Source: Metamycoplasma auris (GTDB lineage Bacteria; Bacillota_I; Bacilli_A; Mycoplasmatales; Metamycoplasmataceae). Taken from it: a stretch of DNA of 64,000 nt. Below are positions 43,113-53,826 of the stretch, piece by piece. Position 1 is the first letter of the stretch. Every line of letters starts with the position of its first letter. The notes under the pieces were generated by a model. That model worked only from the letters and a program-made list of their open reading frames with translations. It was not told where the DNA came from and ran no database searches. A program made the translations under genes and the position numbers. The DNA lies in assembly GCF_003253435.1 (NCBI RefSeq), contig NZ_QKUB01000002.1:1-64000 (forward strand), in the 5' to 3' direction.

Positions 43113-43669
43113 TGAAAGAAAGAACAAAGAAAATATTGCTATGAAGCAGCATAATTTTAATTATAGGTGCAGCAGCGGCAGCAACAGCTACGATGGTCAC
43201 ATTACAACAAAAAAGAAAAAAAGAAAGAAATGAACTAAATAAAAATAACTATCGATTAGAAAATAAAAACCAAAAAGATAAAAAAGTAGACTTTGATATT
43301 CTAAATAAGAAAAAGAATGAAGAAGAGTCTAAACCCATCATTGAACATATTGATGATGAAGATCCAAAAGAAATCAATGAACTAGAAACAAAGGAAAAGA
43401 AAATCATATCCTGAGAAGAAGTTTTTCCAAGAATAAAGAAAGAAGACTATTATGAAAAACTTAATTTTTCAAATGGACAGGCTATTATTGATGAAGATAT
43501 GATTTTATATATCATTAAGGATATCTTAAATAGAATGCTAATAACAGATGGCATCGTTGAATATGCATATAAAAAACTCGATGATCAAAACTTCATTATT
43601 TCTTTTAAATGAAATAATGAAAAACAAAAAAGTGTAGTAAGTTATAAAATAAGCACAAACAAGTTATAA
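43112..43669 (+). CDS. MHO_1590-like single-span membrane protein
   Basis: A 185-aa protein with an N-terminal membrane anchor (about residues 8-30, LLWSSIILIIGAAAAATATM) and a charged linker rich in Lys/Glu. A C-terminal globular part follows (SWEEVFPRIKKEDYYEKLNF...). The start overlaps the previous stop. Tentatively the mycoplasma MHO_1590 family, from context between an MHO_1580-like gene and an acyl carrier protein. Function unknown. Confidence 0.72.
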
Positions 43670-43679
43670 TTTATACACT

Positions 43680-43904
43680 ATGGATTTTAAAGAATTGGTG
43701 TTTAAAAAAATTAGAAAGCTTACAAAAAAAGATTTTGATATTGATACCCCAATAAGAGGTTTAAACATTGATAGTTTAGATCTAGTTATCCTAATATCAG
43801 AATTAGAAACTAATTTCAACATTGAAATAACTGATGATGAATTAATGAAAATTAAAACAATCGGTGATGTTTTAAATATTATTGAACAAAAAAAATCAAA
43901 GTAA
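43680..43904 (+). CDS. Acyl carrier protein
   Basis: A 74-aa acyl carrier protein with the phosphopantetheine attachment motif DSLDLV (Ser32) and the usual acidic helix 2. It follows the MHO_1590-like gene by 10 nt. Mycoplasmas lack fatty-acid synthesis, so its acyl donors and partners are open. Conserved linkage to the three upstream genes suggests it works with them. Confidence 0.92.
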   Translation: MDFKELVFKKIRKLTKKDFDIDTPIRGLNIDSLDLVILISELETNFNIEITDDELMKIKTIGDVLNIIEQKKSK

Positions 43905-43959
43905 TAAAATAAAATGTAAATGAAATAATGTAAAATGTTATTAAAACATTTTTATTATT

Positions 43960-44034
43960 ACGGGTATAGTTCAATGGTAGAACAACGGGCTTCAACCCCG
44001 TGTGTTGTGAGTTCGAGTCTTGCTACCCGTGCCA
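43960..44034 (+). tRNA. tRNA-Trp (anticodon UCA), reads UGA
   Basis: The acceptor ACGGGTA / TACCCGT with encoded CCA, D-arm GTTCAATGGTAGAAC, anticodon stem ACGGG/CCCGT and loop CTTCAAC give anticodon UCA. This tRNA decodes UGA (and UGG) as Trp and directly explains the code-4 reading of every gene here. Confidence 0.96.
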
Positions 44035-44050
44035 TATCATTAATAAATGA

Positions 44051-44085
44051 AATTAAAAGCAGTTTTGAAACTGCTTTTTTTAATT
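44051..44085 (+). terminator. Terminator after tRNA-Trp(UCA)
   Basis: AAAAGCAGTTT and AAACTGCTTTT form an 11-bp stem followed by T-rich sequence, about 20 nt after the tRNA. Confidence 0.85.
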
Positions 44086-44267
44086 ATTTGTATTGAATAA
44101 TACCAATCTTTCTCAATCTTTAATTTCAATCATTAATTAATTTAGTTAAATACTCAAAGAGATTAGTTTTAGGTATTGATTTTCAATTAAATATTTCGAT
44201 AAAAGATTGAATAAGTATTTAATAACCATTGAATATGTATTCGAAACAGACTTTTTGAATAATTATT

Positions 44268-44296
44268 TTGAGATTGACTAATGTTATTGTTATAAT
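44268..44296 (+). promoter_or_regulatory. Promoter of the DUF285 lipoprotein gene
   Basis: TTGAGA (44268-44273), a 17-nt spacer and TATAAT (44291-44296) make a near-consensus promoter about 38 nt before the lipoprotein start. A strong AAGGAG RBS follows at 44319-44324. Confidence 0.7.
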
Positions 44297-44333
44297 AGAA
44301 ATGTTATTTATAAATTTTAAGGAGTAAATATTA

Positions 44334-45347
44334 ATGAACAAAAAGCTTATGTTTTTGAGTGCTCCAGCACTCATGCTAGGTTTTCCGCTAATCGCTGCAT
44401 CATGCAATTTAACTAACAAAACAGAGCAAGAAGCAAAATACAACGAAGACAAAACTGAATTACTTCAAATTGGATTCAAAGACGGAAAAATTGAAGCAAT
44501 TGCAACTACCGTTAAAAAAGTACCAACAAAACTACCAAAAGAAATTACTAGTTTAGAAAATGCATTTAAAGACAATATAAATGACACTATTGAAGGTCTT
44601 GACCAATGAGATACAAGCAATATTGAAAATATGGATGGTGTATTCTTTGGTGCTAAGAAATTCAATCAAGATCTTTCTAAATGAACTACTTCAAAAGTAA
44701 AAAGTATGAAAAGTATGTTTGATACTGCAAATGAATTCAATCAAGATATTTCAGGTTGAGATGTATCAAAAGTAGAAAACATGGACTTCTTATTCATTCG
44801 TGCCTCAAAATTCAACCAAAATATCTCAGGTTGAAAAACAGATAGTCTAACCTCTATGCGTGGAATATTCAAAGAGGCTTCTGAATTCAATCAAGAATTA
44901 AAGGATTGAAAAGTTGATAACGTTACTGATATGGCTTCAGCATTCAATGGTGCTAAGAAATTTGATAAAGAAATCGGCAGTTGAAATGTTGAAAAAGTCA
45001 CAGACATGAGTAACATGTTCCAAAACACAGATGTATTCAATTCAGATATTAAGAATTGAAAAGTTTCTTCAGTAACAAAAATGAACAATATGTTTGAAAA
45101 AGCCTTGAAATTCAATCAAGACATTAAAGATTGGAATACTTCAAACGTAACTACAATGAAATCAATGTTTGCCGGTGCTAAAGATTTTAATCAAGATTTA
45201 ACAAAATGAAACGTTGATAAAGTAACTGACCATAAGTATTTCAATAAAGACGGTAAGTCTGATTGAAGTAATATACCTACTAAATTTAAGACAACATTAG
45301 GAACTGGACCATCTACTCCAGCCCCAGCTGCCCCTAAGGCTAAATAA
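44334..45347 (+). CDS. BspA/DUF285-repeat surface lipoprotein
   Basis: A 337-aa lipoprotein. The signal peptide ends in lipobox IAASC (Cys24). From about residue 85 it consists of seven to eight tandem units of about 25 residues with the DUF285 pattern W-[DN]-V/T-S-x-V-x-x-M-x-x-M-F-x-x-A-x-x-F-N-Q-D-I. The last part is Pro/Ala-rich ([11 protein letters not shown]). Nearly all repeat Trp are TGA, with one TGG. Surface exposure is expected from the family; adhesin or variable-antigen roles are inference. Confidence 0.92.
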
Positions 45348-45396
45348 ATTAATATACGCTATCTAATAACTCCCTTATAAAATCTAATAATTTAAT

Positions 45397-45437
45397 AAAA
45401 AAAGCAGACTTCTAAATCTAAATGGTCTGCTTTTTAA
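45397..45437. terminator. Terminator between lipoprotein and tRNA-Thr
   Basis: AAAAAGCAGAC and GTCTGCTTTTT form an 11-bp stem, with A- and T-runs allowing use from both sides (lipoprotein on plus, tRNA-Thr on minus). Confidence 0.85.
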
Positions 45438-45463
45438 TTTACATTAATTCGGACAAGAATATA

Positions 45464-45538
45464 TGGTGCCGTCAACTGGAATTGAACCAGCGACCCCTTC
45501 CTTACCATGGAAGTGCTCTGCCCCTGAGCTATGACGGC
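45464..45538 (-). tRNA. tRNA-Thr (anticodon GGU)
   Basis: GCCGTCA / TGACGGC acceptor, discriminator A and encoded CCA. The D-arm is GCTCAGGGGCAGAGC, the anticodon stem CTTCC/GGAAG and the loop ATGGTAA, giving anticodon GGU. The T-arm is GGTTCAATTCC. Confidence 0.95.
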
Positions 45539-45622
45539 ATTAGCAAAAATTCAATGATTATTATATAAGAAAAACTCATTATTTTATTAAATTTATATTA
45601 TTTAAAATATACTTATTATATT

Positions 45623-46702
45623 ATGGAAAAGACAATGTATGAATCTTTAACTTCAATTAAGAATCAATATTTGGAACTTGAAAAAAAACTTAATACTCCT
45701 GAAGTTTATAATGACATTAAGAAGTACACAAAATTATCAAAAGAAAAAGCAGACTTAGAAGATATCTATCTTAATTTTAAAAAATATCAAAGTACAGAGG
45801 AGTTGTTTCTATTATCAAAAGATATTATCGAACATGAAAAAGATGCGGAGTTAATTGAATTAGCTAGACAAGATATTGATAATCAACAAAATGAACTAAA
45901 TATTCTTGAAGAAAAATTAAAAGAATTATTACTACCAGTTGATGAAAATGATAAAAGAGATGTTATTGTTGAAATAAGAGGTGCAGCTGGTGGAGATGAA
46001 GCAAACATTTTTTCTGGCGATTTATTCAAAATGTATCAAAAATATGCGGAAGAAGTTGACTTTAAAATTAAGATTATTGATTATACATATGGAGCTGCTG
46101 GAGGATTTAGTCAAATAGTTTTCAGTATTAAAGGTAATAAAGTTTTTTCTAAAATGAAATTCGAACGAGGAGTACACCGTGTTCAAAGAGTTCCAGCAAC
46201 TGAAACACAAGGAAGAGTTCATACATCTACAGCTACTGTAACTGTTTTACCTGAAATTGATGATGATGTTAACATAGTAATTAAACCTGAAGACATTGAA
46301 GTTGATGTTTTTAGATCTTCAGGAGCCGGAGGTCAATCTGTTAATACTACTGACTCAGCAGTAAGAATTACTCATAAGCCATCTGGTATTGTTGTTACCT
46401 CTCAAGATGAAAGAAGTCAAATTCAAAATAGAGAAACTGCGCTAAAAGTTTTAAGAAGTAGACTATTTGAATTAGAAATGCAAAAACGTGAAGAAGAAGA
46501 AAGTGGCCTTAGAAAATTGGCAGGCACTGGTGATCGAAGTGAAAAAATTAGAACATATAATTATCCTCAAGATCGTGTCACAGACCACCGTATTGGATTT
46601 TCAACTTCACTAAAAACAGTCATGGAAGGTGCTTTAGATAAAATTATTAACGCATTGATTGCTGATGAAAAGGCAAAGAAAATCAAAGAAGTAGGTTTAT
46701 AA
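45623..46702 (+). CDS. prfA: Peptide chain release factor 1
   Basis: RF1 terminates at UAA and UAG. The 359-aa protein has PAT at 191-193 in [10 protein letters not shown] (codon recognition) and GGQ at 236-238 (peptidyl-tRNA hydrolysis). It is RF1 and not RF2, as expected where UGA is a sense codon. prmC, which methylates its GGQ, follows after 2 nt. Confidence 0.97.
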   Translation: MEKTMYESLTSIKNQYLELEKKLNTPEVYNDIKKYTKLSKEKADLEDIYLNFKKYQSTEELFLLSKDIIEHEKDAELIELARQDIDNQQNELNILEEKLKELLLPVDENDKRDVIVEIRGAAGGDEANIFSGDLFKMYQKYAEEVDFKIKIIDYTYGAAGGFSQIVFSIKGNKVFSKMKFERGVHRVQRVPATETQGRVHTSTATVTVLPEIDDDVNIVIKPEDIEVDVFRSSGAGGQSVNTTDSAVRITHKPSGIVVTSQDERSQIQNRETALKVLRSRLFELEMQKREEEESGLRKLAGTGDRSEKIRTYNYPQDRVTDHRIGFSTSLKTVMEGALDKIINALIADEKAKKIKEVGL

Positions 46703-46704
46703 AA

Positions 46705-47415
46705 ATGATAAAAGAAGAGGTTTTGCTACAAGAAAAAAGAAGGTATGAGCAACCTCTTTTTATTTCTAAAAAAGAAAAAAAACTTCTAAAGAAAGATTAT
46801 CCTGTTCAAAAAATTATTGGATATCAGGAAATGCAAAATGTTCATATTGATATTCGCTACAATGTATTAATTCCAAGATATGAAACTGAAGAAGTTATTC
46901 TTAAAAGTTATCAATATCTGAATAAAAATTCAAAAGTTTTAGATCTATGCTGTGGGTCAGGTTTTATTGGCTTAGCAATTGCAAAAAATATAGCTTGCAA
47001 TGTAACATTATCTGACATTTCAAACGCTGCAATCAAACAAACGAAACTTAATATGAAATTAAATAATTTAAGTAATTGCAAAGTAATTAAAAGTAATTTA
47101 TTTCATAATATCAATGACAAATATGATCTTATTATTTCCAATCCTCCATATTTAAATAAAAAACATGAATTTGCAAATTCCCTACACTGAGAACCAAAAA
47201 AAGCTTTGTTTGCAAAAGATGATGGTTTATTTTTTTATAAAAAAATATTAAGAAAAGCTCATTACTACCTAAATAATTCAGGATATTTAATCTTTGAAAT
47301 CGATGAATATGCAAAAAAATGGATTGAAAAACATTATCCAAATACAATTTTTGAAAAAGATATCAATAAAAAATTTAGAATTGCAATCTTAAAATATGAA
47401 GACTTAAAAAAATAG
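46705..47415 (+). CDS. prmC: Release factor glutamine methyltransferase
   Basis: PrmC (HemK) methylates the Gln of the RF1 GGQ motif with SAM. The 236-aa protein shows the SAM-binding [16 protein letters not shown] and the catalytic NPPY in [14 protein letters not shown]-Trp occurs at 47188-47190. It is downstream of its substrate gene prfA. Confidence 0.95.
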
Positions 47416-47449
47416 CACTCTAAATAAAAATGTGCTAAAATTTCTTATC

Positions 47450-48556
47450 ATGAAAAACAAAAGAGATTATTATGAAGTACTAGGCATTAACAAAAATGCA
47501 ACAGAAAAAGAAATTAAAACTGCATATCGTAAACTAGCAATGCAATATCACCCAGATAGGAATAAAGCGCCTGATGCTGAAGAGAAATTTAAAGAGATTT
47601 CTGAGGCTTATGAAATTCTTTCTGACTCACAAAAAAGAGCTAAATATGATAAATTCGGACATGGTGCTTTTGATCCTAACTCATATTCTTTTGGTGATTC
47701 CGAAGATATTTTTAGTAGTTTTTTCCAAAGTTTTAATTCCAGTTTTTCCGGGGGTAGTTTTTTTGATGACATTTTTGGTTCTTTTGGTGGCTTTGAAACT
47801 GAAACAAATAAAAGAGGTCAAGACTTACAATTAGTTTTAAATATAAGTTTTGAAGATGCCATTTTTGGAAGAGAAGTAGAAATTGATTTGGATAAATATG
47901 ACCGCTGCGATTTTTGTAATGGTAGTGGAGCCGAAAGTCCAAATGATATTGTAACTTGTTCAGAATGTCATGGAAGTGGTCAAATCAAGCAAAGAATTGC
48001 AATCTTTTCAACAATAAAACCTTGCCCAAAATGTAATGGAACAGGTAAAAAAATAAATCACGTATGCCACAAATGCAAAGGTAAAAAGATTTTAAAAAAT
48101 ACAATAAGACAAAAAATAAAAATTACACCTGGGATTGATAATGGTGATTCCATTAGACTTAAGGGAATGGGTAAACCTTCGGCTGATGGAAGCAATAACG
48201 GAGATTTATATATAGTATTTTCTGTTGCAACAAGCAAAATGTATAAGAAACAAAATAATGATCTTTATTTGATTATGCCTCTATCAATTAAAAGCATCTT
48301 ATGTGAAGAAACAATTAGCATTCCAACACCATATGGAAAAAAAGAAATTAAATTGGATAATAAAATTAATCTAAATGAACCAATAAGAATAAAAAACTAT
48401 GGATATCCATATAAAAATTCAAACTCAAGAGGCGATTTATATATTAGACTAGATTTATATATACCTAATCTAAATACAGATGAAATTAAACAAATTAAAA
48501 AATTATTTGAAAATAAAAATGATACAAAACGTGAAGAATGGTTAAAAAAGTTCTAA
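47450..48556 (+). CDS. dnaJ: Chaperone DnaJ
   Basis: DnaJ is the Hsp40 partner of DnaK. The 368-aa protein has the J domain with HPD at 34-36, a Gly/Phe-rich linker and four CxxCxGxx zinc repeats ([32 protein letters not shown]). A C-terminal substrate domain follows. The ATG at 47450 gives the family start [13 protein letters not shown]. No RBS is seen, and a TAAAAT at 47435-47440 lies about 10 nt before the ATG, so a leaderless message is possible. DnaK and GrpE are not adjacent. Confidence 0.96.
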   Translation: MKNKRDYYEVLGINKNATEKEIKTAYRKLAMQYHPDRNKAPDAEEKFKEISEAYEILSDSQKRAKYDKFGHGAFDPNSYSFGDSEDIFSSFFQSFNSSFSGGSFFDDIFGSFGGFETETNKRGQDLQLVLNISFEDAIFGREVEIDLDKYDRCDFCNGSGAESPNDIVTCSECHGSGQIKQRIAIFSTIKPCPKCNGTGKKINHVCHKCKGKKILKNTIRQKIKITPGIDNGDSIRLKGMGKPSADGSNNGDLYIVFSVATSKMYKKQNNDLYLIMPLSIKSILCEETISIPTPYGKKEIKLDNKINLNEPIRIKNYGYPYKNSNSRGDLYIRLDLYIPNLNTDEIKQIKKLFENKNDTKREEWLKKF

Positions 48557-48567
48557 CCATTTTTTTA
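48537..48567 (+). terminator. Terminator overlapping dnaJ 3' end
   Basis: AATGGTTA and TAACCATT form an 8-bp stem followed by seven Ts; the 5' arm encodes the last residues of DnaJ. Confidence 0.8.
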
Positions 48568-48651
48568 TTTCTAAATTTCAAAATTAATTTATGTTATTAT
48601 TGTGCTACTATTATTCATTGTAACTTCTAACAATAAAGAAAAGAGGATTTT

Positions 48652-50523
48652 ATGCCCGAAAAAATTATGATTGTTGAATCGCCAAATAAAGTTAATACTA
48701 TACAAAAAATTGTTGGAGATAAAATATCAGTTATAGCTAGCGTTGGTCACATACTTAAATTAGCAACCGGTGGAATTAATAATTTAGGAATTGATTTTGA
48801 TAATTGAGAACCAAAAATGATCCCTGATCCACTTAAAAAATCAATTATCTCAAATCTAAAAAAAGCAACAAAAAATGCAGAGGAAGTTCTAATTGCTACA
48901 GACCCTGATCGTGAAGGTGAAGCTATTGCTAATAATCTAATTACAACACTTAAATTAGAAAATAAATATAAGAGAATTAAATACAATGAAATAACTGATG
49001 AAGCAATTAATTTTGCAATTAATAATCCACTAGAGATTGATAAAGATTTAGTTAATGCCCAAAAAGTAAGAAGAATGCTAGATCGAATCATCGGTTTCCG
49101 TCTTTCTGAACTAATGAAGAAGAAAGTAAGAAATGCTCCTACTAATCCTTCGGCTGGAAGAGTACAATCTATTGCACTTAAGCTAGTTTGTGATAAAGAA
49201 AAAGAAATTGAAAACTTTATTCCAATTGAATATTCAAAAATCAATGCAAAAATCCAAAATGAATTAGAAGCAATCCTATATTTAGAAAATAAAGAATATG
49301 AAGACAACACTTGAATTTCAGCTGAAAATGCAAATAAAATCTATTCTCAGTTACTAAATAGCAATTATCAATTGATTGTGAGTGATATCAATAAATCTAA
49401 AAGAACCGAAGCAGCATATATTCCTTTTAAACAATCTGTTTTATACAAGGAAGCTAAATATAGTTCCAAAGTTGTCCAATCATCCGCGCAAAAATTGTTT
49501 GAAACCGGACTTATTTCATATCCAAGAACAGATTCAACAAGACTTAGTGTTGGTTTTTTAGAAAAAGCTCGAAACTACATTAAAAAGCAATTTGGTGATG
49601 AGTATATTGCTAAAGAAATAAAAGGTTTCTCTGGTGAACAAGATGCCCACGAAGCAATTAGACCAACAAAGATTGAATTGACTCCTGAACTTGCAATCCA
49701 ACAATATGAATTGAATGAAATTGATTCATATATATACAAATTAATATATGATAAAACAATCATTGCTCTAATGACACCACCTAAGAAAGAAATTTTTAGA
49801 TTCAATCTAAAAAGCAATGAATATAACTTTAGAATATCATTTAGCAAAGTAATTTTTGATGGATACTATGCTTATTTAGGAAAAGAAAAATCAGTTGAAA
49901 TTCCTTCTTTAAAAGTTGGAGATATCCTTAGTGTTAAAGAATTTATTAAAGAGGATAAAAAAACCACACCTCCAAGTCGTTATAATGAAGGATCATTGAT
50001 TAAGAAACTAGATGACATTAAAGTTGGTAGACCTTCTACTTTTGCTTCAACAATTTCAGTAATTAAGCAAAGGTTATTTGTTGAGTTAGTGGATGGTCAT
50101 TTAGTTCCAACAGAATTTGGAAAAATTGTTTTAGAAAAACTTCTAACTAGCTTTCCTAAAACAATCAATGAAACATACACAGCAAAAGTTGAAGTAGAAT
50201 TAGATATGATTTCTGAAGGAAAAAAAGATTACAAGGCATTAATGCAAGATTTCTGAGAAAAATTCAATGCTAGATATGATGATATCAAAGAAAAGATTGA
50301 TATTACAACACTAGAAATGAATAAATTAGATGAAAAATGCCCAATATGTAACTCTGATTTAGTCTATCGATACACAAAAATAAGAAAACAAAAGTTTATT
50401 GGTTGTTCAGCATTTCCAAAGTGCAATTATATTCGCAATATTGACGATAATAAAAAAAGATTTTATTTTAGAAAAAAAGAAAAAATAAATAATAAAAAGT
50501 TCAAGTTTAATAAACAAAATTAG
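48652..50523 (+). CDS. topA: DNA topoisomerase I
   Basis: A type IA topoisomerase relaxing negative supercoils, 623 aa. It has an N-terminal Toprim domain (IMIVESPNK and ATDPDREGEA) and active-site Tyr in LISYPRTDSTRLS. Only one C-terminal zinc finger is present (CPICNSD...C...C), so the tail is shorter than in E. coli. Three TGA-Trp codons join the open segments. AAGAGGA precedes the ATG. Confidence 0.96.
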
Positions 50524-50540
50524 GCTTGAACTTTTATTAA
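50491..50540 (+). terminator. Terminator overlapping topA 3' end
   Basis: AAAAGTTCAAG and CTTGAACTTTT form an 11-bp stem across the topA stop, followed by ATTAATTTTT. Confidence 0.75.
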
Positions 50541-50646
50541 TTTTTCTCTTTAATTGAAAGATATTTTTTATTCCTTAAAATACAATGTATTTTATCTTTT
50601 GTCTAATTTTCAATTTTATTAATTCTGCTATAGTAAAATAAATAGC

Positions 50647-51774
50647 ATGAAATTTCAAAAATCTAAGCTTAGAAAATTCTTTGAAGTAATGACCTGAATT
50701 ACAATTCCAACCGTAACTGCAGCATCAATCGGTGGAGCAATTTATTATGTCATAAAAAATACTCGAAGTATCCAAAAGGAATATTTCACAGTAGCACAAT
50801 TCAACGAAGAAGCTAAAAAAATTAGATTATATCCTGAAATATTAGGATCCTTAGAAGCTTCTAGCTTATATGATGATTTTAAAAAAGGACAATCCAAAGC
50901 TAATCAAAGAATTGAAGAGTACAAAAAAGAGCACCAAGAAATTGATTGAACTAAAGTTAAAATTAATAATTACAAATATGCAAGATTAGTATCAGCAGAA
51001 AAAAAAGAAAAAAATAATAGAATAATTAAAAACCTACCAAAACCTTTTGATGCTCATGAATATTTAAAATCAAAAATTAAAGTTAACCTAGATTTTGAAA
51101 AGACAAAATATTTAGATTTCAAATTTACTGATTTAGAAAAAATTAATAATGAAGATACTAAGCTTAGAATACATTATGTTGTTTTTTTGAATTATCAATA
51201 TGCGACTGGGAATTTTGAACCTAAAAGCAAAAGATATACAAAAAACTCAAAATATTATTATGAAAATTCAGATGTCGTTACTTTTTATTCCAATGATCTA
51301 AAAATCTTTAGTGGTTCAAAATTTGCTGCTGAATGACAAAAAAATAAAGCTAATGTTGAAAAAATTATTAGAGAACTAAATGAAAAAAATAAAGAAATAG
51401 ATAAAAAAATTGAACACCTCGAAGCAAAGTTAAAAGAATCTAATTCTAATAATGAAGAGATATCTAAACAAATTGAGCAATTAAAAGAAGACAAGAAAAA
51501 AGTATTTATAAATCCTAAGTTTTATGATGATGTTTTTGAATGATTCAAAAAGACAATCGAAATAACCGATGCTTTTTCTGATAATTATAGAAAAGAAGAT
51601 GGTTTTGTAATTGAGGCTTATAACAAGAATAATGAGCCATATATTATATGAAATCCAACAAAAGGACTAAACGAATTAACAATTAAATTTATTTTCATTA
51701 AAAAAGATAACATGGAAGAAAAAACAATTCGAAGTTATCCAAAAGCAATTATTTTTACTTTGGATAATGTCTAA
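50647..51774 (+). CDS. Membrane-anchored coiled-coil protein
   Basis: Family not recognised. The 375-aa protein has a Lys-rich start, one membrane segment (about residues 15-37) and a largely hydrophilic remainder. This remainder includes a clear coiled coil at about 238-283 (KANVEKIIRELNEKNKEIDKK and following). Five or so TGA codons are Trp. A TATAGT lies some 20 nt before the ATG and no RBS is obvious. Topology suggests a single-span anchor with a large domain on one side. Function unknown. Confidence 0.78.
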
Positions 51775-51837
51775 TATGATCTCATTAATTTAATTCATTG
51801 CTTATAAAAATTAAAAATCAATAAAGGATAAATATAT

Positions 51838-52506
51838 ATGAAAAATAACAAAATCAACATTGCAATTGATGGCCCATCAGGTGTGGGTAAAACAATTATG
51901 GCTAAAATGCTTGCTAAGGAATTAGGTTATAGATTTATAAGCAGTGGTAACTTATATCGTGCAGTTGCATATAATGCAATCCAAAAAAATATTGATTTAA
52001 CAAATGAAAACAAAATTAATGATGCTTGAAATTTCGAACATCTATATATAAGCAAGGATGAAAAAGTTTACTTAGATAAAAAAGATATATCTCTTGAAAT
52101 AAGAAAAGATGAAATATCACAAGCAGCCTCAGCAATAGCTAAATTTAACTCAATTAGATTAAAAATCAATGACTACATTCAAAATATCGGAAACAAAGAC
52201 AAAGGTATCATTGTTGAAGGAAGGGATGCAACATATCGAATATTACCTGATGCCGAAGTTAAATTCTTTTTGTGAGCCGAACCCGAAATAAGAGCAAAAC
52301 GAAGACATAGACAAAATATTATTTTAGGAATTGAAAGCAATTTGGATGAAATTTTAGAATCAATTAAAGTTAGAGATTACAATGATATGAATCGTAAAGT
52401 CGATCCATTAAAATACACTGAAGGTAGTATAAGAATTGATTCAACATATATGAGCATTGAAGAAAACTTCAGAGTTATGCTAGCAGAAGTTTTAAAGAGG
52501 TTATAA
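51838..52506 (+). CDS. cmk: Cytidylate kinase
   Basis: Cmk phosphorylates CMP/dCMP. The 222-aa protein has P-loop [14 protein letters not shown], the NMP-binding [25 protein letters not shown] and a LID region with AKRRHRQN. Two TGA-Trp codons occur. It precedes der by 4 nt, the common cmk-der pairing. Confidence 0.95.
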
Positions 52507-52510
52507 CAAA

Positions 52511-53824
52511 ATGAAAAATATTGTTGCATTAATTGGTAAACCAAATGTTGGAAAATCAACCTTATTTAATAAGATTATTGATAAAAGAAAGTCAATTGTC
52601 TATGATACTCCTGGCGTAACTAGAGACCGTATATATGATGATGCAAAGTGATCAGGACATGAATTTAGCATCATTGATACTGGTGGCATTACAAATGAAA
52701 GTGATAATTTTAAAGAACAAATAAAAAAACAAGCTGAAATTGCTATTAATGAAGCTGAAATAATTATTTTTATTGTTGATGGAAAGAATGGAATTACATC
52801 TGAAGATTTCTTCATTGCTAGTTTACTAAGAAAAGCAAATAAGAAGACTTTATTAGCAATCAATAAATTAGAATCTAATTTACATTTTTTTGATTCTGAA
52901 GTTTACAAACTTGGGTTTAGTGAAATTTTTCCAATTAGTGCAATTCATGGTGAGGGTGTTGGTAATTTACTTGATGCAGTTATTAATAACTTTACAAAAA
53001 AGCAAAATCAAGAAACGCAATATTTCAAACTAACAATACTTGGCCCAACTAATGCTGGTAAATCAACCTTATTGAATACACTAACAAACGAAGATCGTTC
53101 AATCGTATCTAATGTTGCGGGTACTACACGAGATTCAGTTTCATCCATCATAAAAATTAATGATGAACTTTTTGAAATCATTGATACAGCTGGAATTAAA
53201 AGAAAAAGTAAACTAACTGATAGCATTGAACACTATGCTCTAATTAGAGCCAAGAATTCAATTGAAGAAGCAGATCTTTGTTTGTTAATGTTAGATGCAC
53301 AAGAAGAAGTTAGTCATTTCAGTCAAAACATTATAGGCATTGCATACGAGTTAAAAAAACCATTGATTGTAATCATTAATAAATGAGATCTAATTGAAAA
53401 AGATACAAATACAATGTCAATCTACAAAAAAAATCTTGAAAAGAAACTAAAATTCGTAGATTGGGCTCCGGTTGTTTTTATTTCAGCTAAAAACAAACAA
53501 AGAATTAACAAACTAAAAGATGAAATTATTAGAGTAAAAAATAACATCAACCGTAAAATCAATACAAATCAACTAAACTCAATAATTATGTCTGCACAAA
53601 TTATTAAGCCGGCATCTCCAATTAAAGGAAAAAGACTTTCAATTACTTTTTCAAAGCAAATTGAAGCAAAAATTCCAACTTTTCTTCTTTTTGTAAATGA
53701 TCCAAAATGTGCCCACTTTACTTACTTAAGATATATTGAAAATCAAATTAGACAAAACTATGATTTTTCTGGAACCCCAATTACTTTAATTCTAAAAAAT
53801 AAAAATAAGGATGACATTAAGTAG
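52511..53824 (+). CDS. der: Ribosome-assembly GTPase Der
   Basis: Der (EngA) has two tandem GTPase domains and a KH domain and acts in 50S assembly. The 437-aa protein shows GKPNVGKST (9-17), then DTGG, and in the second domain [13 protein letters not shown] and NKWD. In the first domain the usual NKxD guanine motif reads NKLE, a conservative but unusual change. TGA-Trp codons are present. It is followed by gpsA after 2 nt. Confidence 0.95.
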
Positions 53825-53826
53825 AT

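Noticed and set aside
48747..49310. Minus-strand open frame of 187 codons
   Set aside because: Antisense shadow of topA Toprim domain.
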